64,000 bases of DNA, taken from Saccharophagus degradans 2-40. Lineage in GTDB: Bacteria > Pseudomonadota > Gammaproteobacteria > Pseudomonadales > Cellvibrionaceae. The stretch covers positions 4,773,684-4,837,683 of the forward strand of contig NC_007912.1 of the NCBI RefSeq assembly GCF_000013665.1, written 5' to 3'. Every line of letters starts with the position of its first letter. Within the stretch, counting starts at the first letter, position 1. This document shows, one piece after another, positions 1 to 8,678 of this stretch. The notes under the pieces are model-generated. The model was not told the origin of the DNA. It saw only the letters and a program-made list of their open reading frames with translations, and ran no database searches. A program made the translations under genes and the position numbers.

Positions 1-418
1 TCCAATGGCACCTTGACCTATTTATAACACCGTATCCAGACGGTGATTGGATTCTATAAATACTTAACATTTCACCATCAACATTCTCATCGGCAGTAAT
101 CATTGCTCCCGCATGAAGCCCCCCATCAGCTGGAGGCTTCATGAACTCAACTAGTGCTTCTGGAAACCATGAAAGAAATTGAAACGTTACATCCGTTTGA
201 ACATTAACGCTAAGTGGCTGCCCACTAGCCAAAATACTTTCTGAGACATATAAAATAGACAACAAACCATTATTGTCTATAAAAATTATCCTATCTTCAT
301 CTGTATCTTCGGACAAATTAAATACTTTAAGAACTCGGCACCCCGGGGGCAGATCGGTATATGAAACGATCCTAGAAGGGGGAGTATTAAGGTCATATAA
401 CGGCTTTTTTTTCCACAT
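1..418 (-). CDS. Putative immunity protein, partial (C-terminus beyond window)
   Basis: An open frame starts at the ATG at 418 (minus) and runs off the left edge, so about 139 residues are visible. It is clearly a paralogue of the 174-residue protein at 1496-2020: both begin MWKKxPxYxLN and share the stretches QTDVTF.FL.WFP.AL and PPA.GGLHAGAMIT, followed by DGEML and NRSRC.W. It lies directly after a toxin-like C-terminal module (423-902), the same order as the intact pair at 2024-3664/1496-2020. I infer an immunity protein for the displaced toxin tip. The immunity role comes only from this gene order; I do not recognise a named family. Confidence 0.7.
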   Translation of the reverse strand, partial: MWKKKPLYDLNTPPSRIVSYTDLPPGCRVLKVFNLSEDTDEDRIIFIDNNGLLSILYVSESILASGQPLSVNVQTDVTFQFLSWFPEALVEFMKPPADGGLHAGAMITADENVDGEMLSIYRIQSPSGYGVINRSRCHW

Positions 419-422
419 ATTC

Positions 423-902
423 TTACCCTAGCGCCACAATTTTTATTGCCTTGTTTTCTAACATTGTTTGTAGGCCAACTTTGTTTCTTTCAAAGTTTAG
501 TGTTTCTACTACACCGTATTTATTTCCACTAACAGCCCCTGTATTTAGGGTTAATCCATTGCCCTCGTAATGCTGATTTGCCCCTACGATGGTTTGCAGG
601 TTCTTTCGAGCCTTAAGTAACTGTATTTCACTTTCATTAGCACCACGAGACAATAAATACTCTTCAAACTTATCTTCGTCTGGCGTCGATTCATTTTTAA
701 AAACTTTATCTTCAACCGCTTTAGAATATTCAGATCGATAACGCATTTGGAATTCGTCATTCATAATTTCGTCAGTTAACTCTTTAGGAAATTCCTTTGG
801 CAGTTCCCTATTGGCGAATTCGCTGACATTTTCAAATGTTGCAGATACGCTTGCTACGCCGGTAATCGGGGCGGCTTTTTCTGTGTCGACAACAACCATC
901 AT
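423..902 (-). pseudogene. Displaced toxin C-terminal module (orphan effector tip)
   Basis: The 159-residue frame matches the C-terminal ~165 residues of the PAAR effector at 2024-3664. The first ~45 residues are nearly identical, after which the two diverge while keeping a common ending (YYEGNGL, YGVVETLNFER, AIKI.A.G). Homology continues upstream of the first ATG through the codons for GILGLDYKKDANY to about 943, then stops at a heptamer repeat. The frame stays open to about 1004 without a good start codon or ribosome site. There is no PAAR or other delivery domain. This is the usual form of an orphan toxin tip stored behind a complete polymorphic effector and usable by recombination. The toxic activity is unknown. 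Confidence 0.7.
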
Positions 903-943
903 ATAGTTGGCATCTTTTTTATAATCTAAACCTAAAATACCGG

Positions 944-985
944 AGATAACAGATAACAGATAACAGATAACAGATAACAGATAAC
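944..985. repeat. Heptanucleotide tandem array (AGATAAC)x6
   Basis: Six perfect head-to-tail copies of AGATAAC. The array begins at the base where homology between the orphan toxin module and the full effector ends. Two more heptamer arrays of different sequence occur in the window (55200-55227 and 61291-61385). Confidence 0.95.
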
Positions 986-1015
986 AAGAAGGATTGATAT
1001 TTCAGAAGGAATTTA

Positions 1016-1189
1016 CTAGCTATCAAATAATTTTATATCACATACCATTAGAAGAATAAAAATAAAATATGTTAAATTTAACTTAAGACCAAATTTCGAC
1101 AAGAATCCGCTGCAACTCATCATCGCTACAAACGGAAAAAACATAGCCCATACAACCTTCAACTTCGTCGGCCACCAAATCTCATTCAT
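1016..1189 (-). CDS. Small hydrophobic protein, 57 residues (uncertain)
   Basis: ATG at 1189 and TAG at 1016-1018 enclose 57 codons. The product begins MNEIWWPTKLKVVWAMFFPF and has two hydrophobic stretches (about residues 11-31 and 37-51), so it could be a two-span membrane peptide. Only a weak AGGT lies upstream of the start. It sits between the orphan toxin module and a decayed immunity fragment, so it may be a leftover immunity or toxin piece, or chance. No family recognised. Confidence 0.35.
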   Translation of the reverse strand: MNEIWWPTKLKVVWAMFFPFVAMMSCSGFLSKFGLKLNLTYFIFILLMVCDIKLFDS

Positions 1190-1389
1190 ATCGACCTGTT
1201 TAAAGAATCAATCTTCTTTGAGAGAAAAATAAAGCTACACACATACCCTTAGAAAATCACAATTACTTACGGGTGTGGAATTACTACCTATTTCAGATTA
1301 AATTAATTCTGTAAAACCATTAAATTCAACTAGCTTCCCGCAATCGGATGGTTTAGATAAAATCATCCCCTACCTTTAAGGTCTTTAAA

Positions 1390-1470
1390 TACCTGTCAGC
1401 ATATCCTCCACATGCAGCCCGCCTTCTACAAATGGAGGAAAACGATCAAGTTATTCATCAATCGAATATT
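1390..1470 (-). pseudogene. Decayed fragment of a third immunity paralogue
   Basis: Read on the minus strand, this stretch encodes pieces like FPPFVEGGLHVEDMLT, resembling the FVRPPAEGGLHAGAMIT segment of the immunity-like proteins at 1496-2020 and 1-418. The nucleotide match is visible over roughly 50 bases against 1720-1775. The frame has stops on both sides and no start of its own. The rest of 1190-1495 shows no credible gene. Confidence 0.45.
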
Positions 1471-1495
1471 TATAACAGCAATATCTCAAGAAGAC

Positions 1496-2020
1496 TTAAA
1501 TCAACGCTTTCCACTCACCAGATTCCATCCACTTAAGCATCCCTCCGTCGAAAAGCACATCATCTTCAAACTCAACCGACTGCTCCATAAAAGTGTTTGA
1601 TTCCAAAAAACCCCAGTTACAACGCGAACGATTCATTACTTCATAGCCGGATGGAATAGATATACGAACGATACACAACATTTCGCCTTCAACATCTTCA
1701 TCTTGAGTAATCATTGCCCCTGCATGTAGCCCACCCTCTGCGGGGGGGCGAACAAAGTCGTTTAATGCACGAGGGAACCAATCAAGAAATTTAAACGTGA
1801 CATCCGTTTGCGCGCAGATATAGACTGGAGTGCCATCTTTTTTTATGCGGTCAGTCATATCTAGTATAGAAAGAAACCCGTTATTTTTGGTAAATATAAT
1901 ACAGGAGCTTTCACTCCGCTTAAAACTTGCTAGTACTTCGCATCCGATCGGCAAATTCCTATGATCCGAAATTTTAGTGACGGGATCATTTAACTCATAG
2001 ATTGGTTCTTTTTTCCACAT
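1496..2020 (-). CDS. Putative immunity protein for the PAAR effector
   Basis: This protein has 174 residues, no signal peptide and no membrane segment, so it is probably cytoplasmic. It begins three bases after the effector stop, so the two are co-transcribed. It has a paralogue at 1-418 behind the orphan toxin module, and the copies agree best in the centre (QTDVTFKFLDWFP, EGGLHAGAMIT, NRSRCNW). Toxin-then-immunity order, paired duplication and an acidic C-terminal half fit a cognate antitoxin for a type VI-type effector. The function is inferred from context; no named immunity family was recognised. Confidence 0.65.
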   Translation of the reverse strand: MWKKEPIYELNDPVTKISDHRNLPIGCEVLASFKRSESSCIIFTKNNGFLSILDMTDRIKKDGTPVYICAQTDVTFKFLDWFPRALNDFVRPPAEGGLHAGAMITQDEDVEGEMLCIVRISIPSGYEVMNRSRCNWGFLESNTFMEQSVEFEDDVLFDGGMLKWMESGEWKALI

Positions 2021-2023
2021 ATA

Positions 2024-3664
2024 TTAACCTATTGCTATTATTTTAATTGCACCACTATTTTTTAGTTTTTGTAGATCTATTTTTTTTCTTTCGAAATTTA
2101 ATGTTTCTACCACACCATACTCTTTACCAGCTTTTTCATTCTTATTTTGAGTTAATCCATTACCCTCATAATACTGATTATTGCCTATAATTCTGTGCAT
2201 TTTCAGCCTGTTAACCAATACACCCACGTTATCATCATCGACACCTCTACTTTTGAGAAAGCTAGAAAGCTCCTCATCTTTAGGTTTCCACTTGTCTTCA
2301 AAAACACCCTCTTGAATCGCAGCAGAAAATAGCTCGTTATATTTTTTCTGATATTCATCATTCATGGTTAAGTCAGTAAAGTCCTTAGGAAACTCATCTG
2401 GCAGTTCCCTATTGGCGAATTCGCTGACATTTTCAAATGTTGCAGATACGCTTGCTACGCCAGTAATCGGGGCCGCTTTTTCTGTGTCGACAACAACCAT
2501 CATATAGTTGGCATCTTTTTTATAATCTAAACCCAAAATGCCGCAGATAAGCTCTGCATCTGTATCGGCATCTTCTATTTGGTCGAAGGTTGTCGACCAG
2601 TATTTTGCGCCCTCGCCCGTTTTGCCTTGCAATGGCAGGCCGAGCAAGCCGGTTAAGTTGTCTTGGCTCTTAACGGCATCTTCTCGGCTCCACTGATGGC
2701 GCACCTCCATAAACCGCACATGGAATCGCTCTTTAGCAACGTCTCCTGCCTTAGCTTGCGCTATTAACTCTGCGTCGGAGTATTTGGGTTGATAGCCTTT
2801 TTCTTTTATTTCTAGACCCATGCTTTGTAAGCGGTTAGCGGCATCATCTAGCGATGTAGGTGATACGCCTTTACGGCTGGCCAAATCAGAAACCTTGCTG
2901 GCTTGATGATTGTGCGAGTGCGGCTGCTCTACATACCCAGTAGCTGCCAGCGCTTGCTCGGCCACGTGTACCATTTCGGGGGTGATCATTTCGCCTTCGG
3001 GGAGTTGGGCGGCGGCTTGGGCCAGCGCTTGGCCGGCTTTGTCTACTTGGGCTTGCACTTCTTCGCTGTATACGGCTGCTTCGGGCTCATCTAGCTCGCT
3101 TGCGCTATTAAGTGCTTGGGCTATTTTTAAGCCTTCGGCTTCGGCGGCAGATTGGGGTGGGCCTTCGGGTATTGCCTCTTGATAATATTCTGCCCAGGTA
3201 GCTACGGCACCTGCGCTGCCGCGGTATTTTACCGCTAAATCGGCTTCTAGTTGGCGCCACTGGTAGTCGGTGAGCTTTTGGTTTTCTGGTTTGAATTTCG
3301 AGTCGATATATTCATCAAACTCTTGCTCTACTTTTATATTGCTGGTTACCCCGCCACCACCACCGGTTTTAGGGTTATCACCAATAAATACATTGCCAGA
3401 ACCAATAATAATTTTACCGCCGCAGTTTACCCCATCGAGCATGCGCGCAGCAGGCTTGCCATTAATAAGCACGCTGCTAGAGCCTTCGGAAATTTTGCGA
3501 ATACCAGGGTGGTGCGGTACCAGCATGTCGCCTTTGCGCGCGGCCGGCCTAGAATTGATAAGTACGTTGGTGCTGCCATTAATAATGGGCGTTGGGGGCG
3601 AGGGCGGGTGACCGGTATCTATATCACCGAGTCGCGCCGCAGGCATTGCGCTTTTAGAACCCAC
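2024..3664 (-). CDS. PAAR-domain polymorphic effector with unknown C-terminal toxin
   Basis: This is a 546-residue protein. Residues 1-100 form a PAAR-type spike tip, with repeated GD.D.GHPP, ING..NVLIN.RPAARKGD, HHPG, VLINGKPAARMLD and GSGNVFIGD elements. In the PAAR family such domains sharpen the VgrG spike of type VI secretion systems. Residues ~105-370 are an Ala/Glu-rich, probably helical linker. Residues ~375-546 are the variable tip, duplicated as an orphan at 423-902. No signal peptide. An immunity-like gene follows after three bases. No VgrG or other type VI gene lies in the window, so the delivery apparatus must be elsewhere. The activity of the tip is unknown. Confidence 0.8.
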   Translation of the reverse strand: MGSKSAMPAARLGDIDTGHPPSPPTPIINGSTNVLINSRPAARKGDMLVPHHPGIRKISEGSSSVLINGKPAARMLDGVNCGGKIIIGSGNVFIGDNPKTGGGGGVTSNIKVEQEFDEYIDSKFKPENQKLTDYQWRQLEADLAVKYRGSAGAVATWAEYYQEAIPEGPPQSAAEAEGLKIAQALNSASELDEPEAAVYSEEVQAQVDKAGQALAQAAAQLPEGEMITPEMVHVAEQALAATGYVEQPHSHNHQASKVSDLASRKGVSPTSLDDAANRLQSMGLEIKEKGYQPKYSDAELIAQAKAGDVAKERFHVRFMEVRHQWSREDAVKSQDNLTGLLGLPLQGKTGEGAKYWSTTFDQIEDADTDAELICGILGLDYKKDANYMMVVVDTEKAAPITGVASVSATFENVSEFANRELPDEFPKDFTDLTMNDEYQKKYNELFSAAIQEGVFEDKWKPKDEELSSFLKSRGVDDDNVGVLVNRLKMHRIIGNNQYYEGNGLTQNKNEKAGKEYGVVETLNFERKKIDLQKLKNSGAIKIIAIG

Positions 3665-3922
3665 GTTAACCTCCTTGCTGTTGAACTATCCCTGATTACC
3701 CAATAAGCGTGGGTATCGTTTGCTAGGCTGAATTCTACCGGAAGTCTCGTTGGGCCTAACGAATTTACGCGCCAAGCTAGCGACGAATAAGTAATAGCGA
3801 GAACTAGGCCATAAAATCTCGATTGAAGCGCTCAATCCTTAACCTAATTGCGCAATCATACAGGTAATAAAATATTTAGCATGGCTTTACACTGGCGGCA
3901 TTGTTGATGCGAGTTCGGTCCT

Positions 3923-5107
3923 ATGCTTAATTGTGAATTAACCCCTAGTTTTTGGCGCAACGACGCTTTTATCCATTTGCGCAAGCAAATAGACACCAGC
4001 TTTGCTGCACATTTAACCCCTGCTTCTAATTCTGAATCGGTTAACTTTCAGGCACTAGTTCGACAACTGTATAACGACAACCTTAGCGGCTTGCGCTACG
4101 CCAAAAATAAAGGTGGCACCGGCCACGGCTTAGCCGCACAAGCACTGTTTGCTGAAAGTTTAGGTAGGGTACCGTCGGGCGGCATTGGAATGGGGCTAAC
4201 CATTCATTTAGATATGGTTGCGCCGATTGTGGATCAACAGGGTAGCGCGCACCAATTAGAAGAATATTTATTACCCGCGCTGCGCGGTGATATTATTTTT
4301 AGCCACGCGGTATCTGAGCCACACGCGGGTTCGGATATATCAAACATTCAAACCACGGCAGTTAAAGACGGAGACGGCTGGCGTATTGACGGCTGCAAAT
4401 CGATGATTGCGCTTGCGAGCTTGGCAGATGTACATTTTGTGGTAGCGCGTATTCCAGGCCACAAACCACCCTTTAATAAAATTAATTTTTTAATACCCGC
4501 TGCCACTACGGGTGTAAAAGTAAGCAGCGCAACCCCAACCCTAGGCAATAATGATTGCCCTATTGCGAATATTACTTTCGATAATGTATGGGTAGCCGAC
4601 AGCAATAGGCTTGGCACGGCAGGTATGGGCATGATTCATCAAATGCAGCAATTTTCGCAAGAACGCATTTTATCGTCGCTGCGCGCAAATGAGGTAGCAC
4701 GTATGTGTTTAGCTCATGCAGAGCACTTGCTCACTAAGCCAAATAACCTAAACACTCTAAATAACCGCCACAACACGCCAAACCCCAATACTGCATCATG
4801 CGTTAACAGCTTAAATAAATTACACACACTTAAAGCCCAATTAAACGCAAGCAAAGCCATTACCTACAAAGCTATGGGTAGGTGGATTGATAATGGTGAC
4901 TACCATACACTTTCGTGTAGCAGTAAATTGCTCTCTTCTAGATTGGTGCGCCAAGCGTCTATTTTAGCTTTAACCGCGAGCAAAACCCTTGGTGAAGAAT
5001 CCGATGCTCAGCTAGTTCATTACTTTAACGATGCCAGGCTCTATTCAATTTCTACTGGCTCCGATGAAATGATGCTTAAAAGCATAGCCGCTTCCGAAAA
5101 ATATTAG
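3923..5107 (+). CDS. Acyl-CoA dehydrogenase family protein, large subunit
   Basis: 394 residues with the acyl-CoA dehydrogenase layout: N-terminal helical domain, flavin/substrate beta domain (SHAVSEPHAGSDISNIQTTA, residues ~127-146, where family members have the T-E-P.AGSD motif) and C-terminal helical domain ending YSISTGSDEMML. The usual medium-chain catalytic Glu in the IYEG turn is replaced by Thr. A Glu in QERIL (about residue 247) sits where isovaleryl- or long-chain-type enzymes carry their base. It probably oxidises an acyl-CoA thioester with FAD; the substrate is unknown. The next gene, 10 bases on, encodes a second, shortened dehydrogenase-like chain, suggesting a hetero-oligomer. 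Confidence 0.75.
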   Translation: MLNCELTPSFWRNDAFIHLRKQIDTSFAAHLTPASNSESVNFQALVRQLYNDNLSGLRYAKNKGGTGHGLAAQALFAESLGRVPSGGIGMGLTIHLDMVAPIVDQQGSAHQLEEYLLPALRGDIIFSHAVSEPHAGSDISNIQTTAVKDGDGWRIDGCKSMIALASLADVHFVVARIPGHKPPFNKINFLIPAATTGVKVSSATPTLGNNDCPIANITFDNVWVADSNRLGTAGMGMIHQMQQFSQERILSSLRANEVARMCLAHAEHLLTKPNNLNTLNNRHNTPNPNTASCVNSLNKLHTLKAQLNASKAITYKAMGRWIDNGDYHTLSCSSKLLSSRLVRQASILALTASKTLGEESDAQLVHYFNDARLYSISTGSDEMMLKSIAASEKY

Positions 5108-5117
5108 GGCACCTTAT

Positions 5118-5825
5118 ATGACAATGTTGAACCTGCCAGATTCTACAGAAAAAATATTTAGCGATTTAATAACCGATTATTTAGACACGGTTGATTTTCA
5201 CACGCTAACAAACGGAAACGTTGTTTTCGAACAATTTATCAACCACTTAACGGAGCAATTGGAAAGCCTTAGAATTGTTAACTCATTATCTGAAAGCGAT
5301 TTAATAGCCGCATTACTGTGCATAGCTAAGCATGTAAGTCGTCAACCCAATATTATACTTAGCCAAAAAATTGTAAGTAATTTAGCCAGCATACTCGCAC
5401 CATTAATTAGTCAGAAAATACTGCAAACTACTACCCAACAATACGAAGCGTGTATTCCTCCCTTTGCTGCGGCAATAAGCCTGCTAGGTTTCGCATATTA
5501 TATTTTTAACGCAACACTTACCGAAGTAAGAGAGCGAGAGACCTTTGGCAAACGCTTAGTAGACAACCAACATATAGAATTCACATTAGCCAACTTACAA
5601 GCAAAATTACTCGCTTTCGAAGCCAATGTAGAGTTATGTTTGGAAAATAGCTTATCTGCGCCCATGCAAATCCACACACAATTAATACATGTTCAACAAC
5701 TTGATTTACTAGGTGGCACGCTTACAACAGAACTTGCAGATACATTCTTACAATTCAGTGGCGGCAGGGGGTATATAAAAGGCCATCCTGCGGAGTATTG
5801 TTATCGGATGGCCTATCATCGCTAA
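5118..5825 (+). CDS. Acyl-CoA dehydrogenase-like partner subunit (shortened)
   Basis: The 235-residue protein keeps only part of the acyl-CoA dehydrogenase C-terminal domain: RERETFGKRLVDNQHIEFTLANLQA (near 135-160) matches the FAD-contacting R.TFGk...Q..q..lA motif, and FSGGRGYIKGHPAEYCYR matches the GG.GY...P.er.yR motif. The chain ends just before the usual catalytic turn. The N-terminal ~130 residues are helical and lack the beta domain. Tight coupling to the larger homologue suggests a paired enzyme like the two-gene FadE28/FadE29 type, where one chain can be non-catalytic. It stops four bases before the convergent arsH. Confidence 0.6.
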   Translation: MTMLNLPDSTEKIFSDLITDYLDTVDFHTLTNGNVVFEQFINHLTEQLESLRIVNSLSESDLIAALLCIAKHVSRQPNIILSQKIVSNLASILAPLISQKILQTTTQQYEACIPPFAAAISLLGFAYYIFNATLTEVRERETFGKRLVDNQHIEFTLANLQAKLLAFEANVELCLENSLSAPMQIHTQLIHVQQLDLLGGTLTTELADTFLQFSGGRGYIKGHPAEYCYRMAYHR

Positions 5826-5828
5826 GCG

Positions 5829-6533
5829 TTACTTTTTGCTAATACGTTTTAGTAATTCATCGGCGCTTTCTTTGCGCTCGGAATACCTATCCACTAAGTA
5901 ACTTGCTTGGTCGCGGGTTAATAGTGTGAATTTAACGAGCTCTTCCATTACATCTACTATTCGATCGTAATAGCTTGAAGGTTTCATGCGGTTGTTTTCG
6001 TCAAACTCTAACCACGCTTTAGCCACAGAGGATTGGTTGGGTATGGTGAGCATGCGCATCCATCGGCCAAGTACGCGCAATTGATTTACAGCATTAAACG
6101 ATTGTGAGCCACCACACACCTGCATTACTGCAAGCGTTTTGCCTTGCGTGGGGCGCACGGCGCCAATTGAAAGGGGTATCCAATCTATTTGCGCTTTCAT
6201 AATGCCAGTCATCGAGCCGTGACGCTCTGGCGAGCACCACACCATACCTTCGCACCACTGCACTAACTCGCGTAACTCTTGCACCTTGGGGTGCTCTGCA
6301 TCGGCGTCGTCTGGCAATGGCAAGCCGCTGGGGTTAAAGGTTTTTGTCTCTGCACCAAAGGCCTCTAAAATACGCGCAGCCTCTTCGCTAGCCAATCGGC
6401 TAAACGAACGCTCGCGCAACGAGCCGTACAACAAAAGAATTTTTGGCTTATGCGTACTCTGCGTTGTTGGGAATAAGCTTTGGGCATCTATTGGCTTAAA
6501 ACAATCGGGGGCGATATTAGGTAAATCTGTCAC
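5829..6533 (-). CDS. arsH: ArsH, NADPH-dependent FMN reductase / organoarsenical oxidase
   Basis: 234 residues. The flavodoxin-like fold begins with the phosphate-binding loop [14 protein letters not shown] (~34-47), followed by the ArsH signature region [23 protein letters not shown] (~104-126) and the [23 protein letters not shown] segment. ArsH enzymes use NADPH and FMN to oxidise trivalent organoarsenicals and protect against oxidative stress. It is the last gene of the arsR-arsC-acr3-arsH operon, 26 bases after acr3. Length and motifs are typical. Confidence 0.9.
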   Translation of the reverse strand: MTDLPNIAPDCFKPIDAQSLFPTTQSTHKPKILLLYGSLRERSFSRLASEEAARILEAFGAETKTFNPSGLPLPDDADAEHPKVQELRELVQWCEGMVWCSPERHGSMTGIMKAQIDWIPLSIGAVRPTQGKTLAVMQVCGGSQSFNAVNQLRVLGRWMRMLTIPNQSSVAKAWLEFDENNRMKPSSYYDRIVDVMEELVKFTLLTRDQASYLVDRYSERKESADELLKRISKK

Positions 6534-6559
6534 TGTAAAATCCTCTTGTTAAGCCAGCT

Positions 6560-7576
6560 TTAATCAAACCAATGACGAGTACGGTTGGCAAAAGCAACCA
6601 GGCTTAACATCACTGGCACTTCTACCAATACGCCCACTACCGTTGCCAAGGCTGCGCCAGAATGCAAACCAAACAATGAAATGGCCACCGCTACCGCCAG
6701 TTCGAAAAAGTTAGATGTACCAATCATGCATGCCGGTGCGGCAATATTGTGGGGCAGCTTTAAGCATTTTGCGCCTGCGTAAGCGATTGCAAAAATGCCG
6801 TAGGTTTGAATAAGCAAAGGGATGGCGATAAGCACTATTGCCATAGGCTCACTTAAAATAGTGTTGGCTTGAAAACCAAACAGCAACACTACGGTTGCGA
6901 GCAAGCCCACAATCGACCATGGCTTTAACATGCCCACAAAATTATTTAAGCGAGTGTGATTATCTGCTGCATCCAGTGCTTTGCGTGTAGCTATGCCTGC
7001 AACCAGTGGCAATACCACATAGAGTAAAACCGATAGCAGCAACGTTTCCCACGGCACAGTAATATCGGTTACGCCTAATAAAAACGCGGCCAAAGGCGCA
7101 AAGGCAAAAATCATAATCACATCGTTAACCGATACTTGTACCAGCGTATAATTTGCATCGCCTTTGGTTAATTGGCTCCATACAAATACCATAGCGGTAC
7201 ATGGCGCTACACCCAGTAAAATCATACCCGCTATATATTCACTTGCGGTGGCGGGGTCGACTAAATCGGCAAACAGTATTTTAAAAAACAACCAGCCCAA
7301 CGCCGCCATTGTGAACGGTTTAATAAGCCAATTGATTAATAGTGTTAACACTAAACCTTTAGGTTTTTTGCCAATATCTTTAATGGATGCAAAATCCACT
7401 TGTATCATCATGGGGTAAATCATTACCCAAATAAAAATCGCCACGGGAATGTTTACGTGGGCCACTTCTAAGTGAGCAATTGCGCTAAACGCACTCGGCA
7501 TTACATAGCCAAGGCCTACACCAGCTACAATGCACAGGCCTACCCAAACACTTAAGTAACGTTCAAACAACCCCAT
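6560..7576 (-). CDS. acr3: Acr3-family arsenite efflux permease
   Basis: This 338-residue integral membrane protein has about ten hydrophobic spans. The ACR3 hallmark Cys is present in [13 protein letters not shown], and a conserved Glu lies in the late span [12 protein letters not shown]. It exports arsenite, the product of the upstream arsenate reductase, across the inner membrane using the proton motive force. Its start overlaps the arsC stop (TAATG), indicating translational coupling. ACR3 is unrelated in sequence to ArsB, so the symbol acr3 is preferred. Confidence 0.92.
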   Translation of the reverse strand: MGLFERYLSVWVGLCIVAGVGLGYVMPSAFSAIAHLEVAHVNIPVAIFIWVMIYPMMIQVDFASIKDIGKKPKGLVLTLLINWLIKPFTMAALGWLFFKILFADLVDPATASEYIAGMILLGVAPCTAMVFVWSQLTKGDANYTLVQVSVNDVIMIFAFAPLAAFLLGVTDITVPWETLLLSVLLYVVLPLVAGIATRKALDAADNHTRLNNFVGMLKPWSIVGLLATVVLLFGFQANTILSEPMAIVLIAIPLLIQTYGIFAIAYAGAKCLKLPHNIAAPACMIGTSNFFELAVAVAISLFGLHSGAALATVVGVLVEVPVMLSLVAFANRTRHWFD

Positions 7577-8088
7577 TAGATGATTACCTCAGCCAAGTTT
7601 GGTGCCGGTATTTGCTGCTCTATATCTTTTAAGCGCGCTTCTAACTCTTCGTCGCTTAATAGGGCTTTATCTAGCTCTAGTAATTTATGCGCACGCGCTT
7701 CTATTACATCCATTACTGCAAAAAAGAGTGCGCGCATTTTTTCATCACTGCCTTCTAATTTAGATGGGTCTGGCAAACCCCAGTGCACTTTGATGCTATT
7801 GCCAAACCACACAGGGCAACTTTCTGCGGCTGCGCTATCGCATACGGTAAACACTACATCGGGCGCAAAATCTTCGTGCTCATCCCAACTTTGACTACAT
7901 AAGCCTTCGGTACTAATACCGCGCTCGGTTAAAAACTGCAGGCTTAGTGGGTGCACTTCGCCCACCGGCTGGCTGCCCGCGCTGCGCGCCTGTAAACGGC
8001 CTTGGCCAATGTGATTGGTAATGGCTTCGCCAAGCACACTGCGACAGCGATTGTGGGTACAAATAAATAAAATTTTCATAGCGTTCAC
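7576..8088 (-). CDS. arsC: Arsenate reductase, low-molecular-weight phosphatase type
   Basis: 170 residues. The N-terminal CX5R catalytic loop CTHNRCR (Cys10, Arg16) and the DP loop LPDPSK are present. Cys83 and Cys91 fit the redox relay of thioredoxin-coupled ArsC enzymes, which reduce arsenate to arsenite through a Cys triad. The ~30-residue C-terminal helix ([13 protein letters not shown]) goes beyond the usual domain. An internal ATG three codons in (8079) is an equally possible start. It sits between arsR (11-base gap) and acr3 (1-base overlap). Confidence 0.9.
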   Translation of the reverse strand: MNAMKILFICTHNRCRSVLGEAITNHIGQGRLQARSAGSQPVGEVHPLSLQFLTERGISTEGLCSQSWDEHEDFAPDVVFTVCDSAAAESCPVWFGNSIKVHWGLPDPSKLEGSDEKMRALFFAVMDVIEARAHKLLELDKALLSDEELEARLKDIEQQIPAPNLAEVII

Positions 8089-8099
8089 TTAACTTAGGG

Positions 8100-8432
8100 T
8101 TAACAGCGGTTGGGCCTGCAACACATGGCCTCGAGCTTTTGGGAAAGGGTTGTAAGGGTAGCCTGCTCTGCAGTGTGAGCCTGGGCAATGATGCTGAGGG
8201 CCCAGGGTGGCAATTGCGGGTTTATGGCATAAAACACCCACTGCCCTTGGCGTCTATCACTTAATACTCCGCATTCGCGCAATTGCGCTAAGTGACGCGA
8301 TATTTTCGGCTGGCTTAGGTCTAAGGCCTCTACCAATTCACACACACAAAGCTCTTTATGGGCATATATAAGCAGCGTGGAGTGCAAACGGGTTTCGTCC
8401 GCAAGGCATTTAAATAGCTGTACAGGGTGCAT
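8100..8432 (-). CDS. arsR: ArsR-family arsenic-responsive repressor
   Basis: This 110-residue winged-helix protein has the metalloid-binding ELCVCEL motif (Cys29 and Cys31) at the start of the DNA-binding helix region and a recognition segment LSQPKISRHLAQLRECGVL (~39-57). In ArsR proteins arsenite binding to such Cys residues releases the repressor. The C-terminus carries three more Cys (MCCRPNRC), which could add to binding. It is the first gene of the operon; a perfect 16-bp palindrome 41 bases upstream is the probable operator, implying autorepression. Confidence 0.92.
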   Translation of the reverse strand: MHPVQLFKCLADETRLHSTLLIYAHKELCVCELVEALDLSQPKISRHLAQLRECGVLSDRRQGQWVFYAINPQLPPWALSIIAQAHTAEQATLTTLSQKLEAMCCRPNRC

Positions 8433-8472
8433 AGGGCCACCAATGGTTATGGAGCGGCCACTATATATGGTT

Positions 8473-8488
8473 TTTCATATATATGAAA
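8473..8488 (-). promoter_or_regulatory. Probable ArsR operator (16-bp palindrome)
   Basis: TTTCATATATATGAAA is a perfect inverted repeat upstream of arsR, in an AT-rich stretch suited to a promoter. Symmetry, size and position fit an ArsR-family operator. Binding is inferred. Confidence 0.6.
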
Positions 8489-8678
8489 TATCAGATATTA
8501 ATCGATAGCAGTTAATCGGTAATCGCTAGAAGCTAAAATTTTAGCGAGTGCAGGATATAGCTCTTATGGAATGTTATATTGCTTTAGGCTGTTAGCTGTT
8601 ATTTTAACGGTTTGATTCGCCGTTAATGAATAGCCAAGTTTGTAATCACACTCTAATTAACCACAACGCAGCTAAACC

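Noticed and set aside
2903-3706. Overlapping plus-strand frames inside the PAAR effector gene
   Set aside because: Shadows of the minus-strand gene with no domain match; the minus frame carries clear PAAR repeats.
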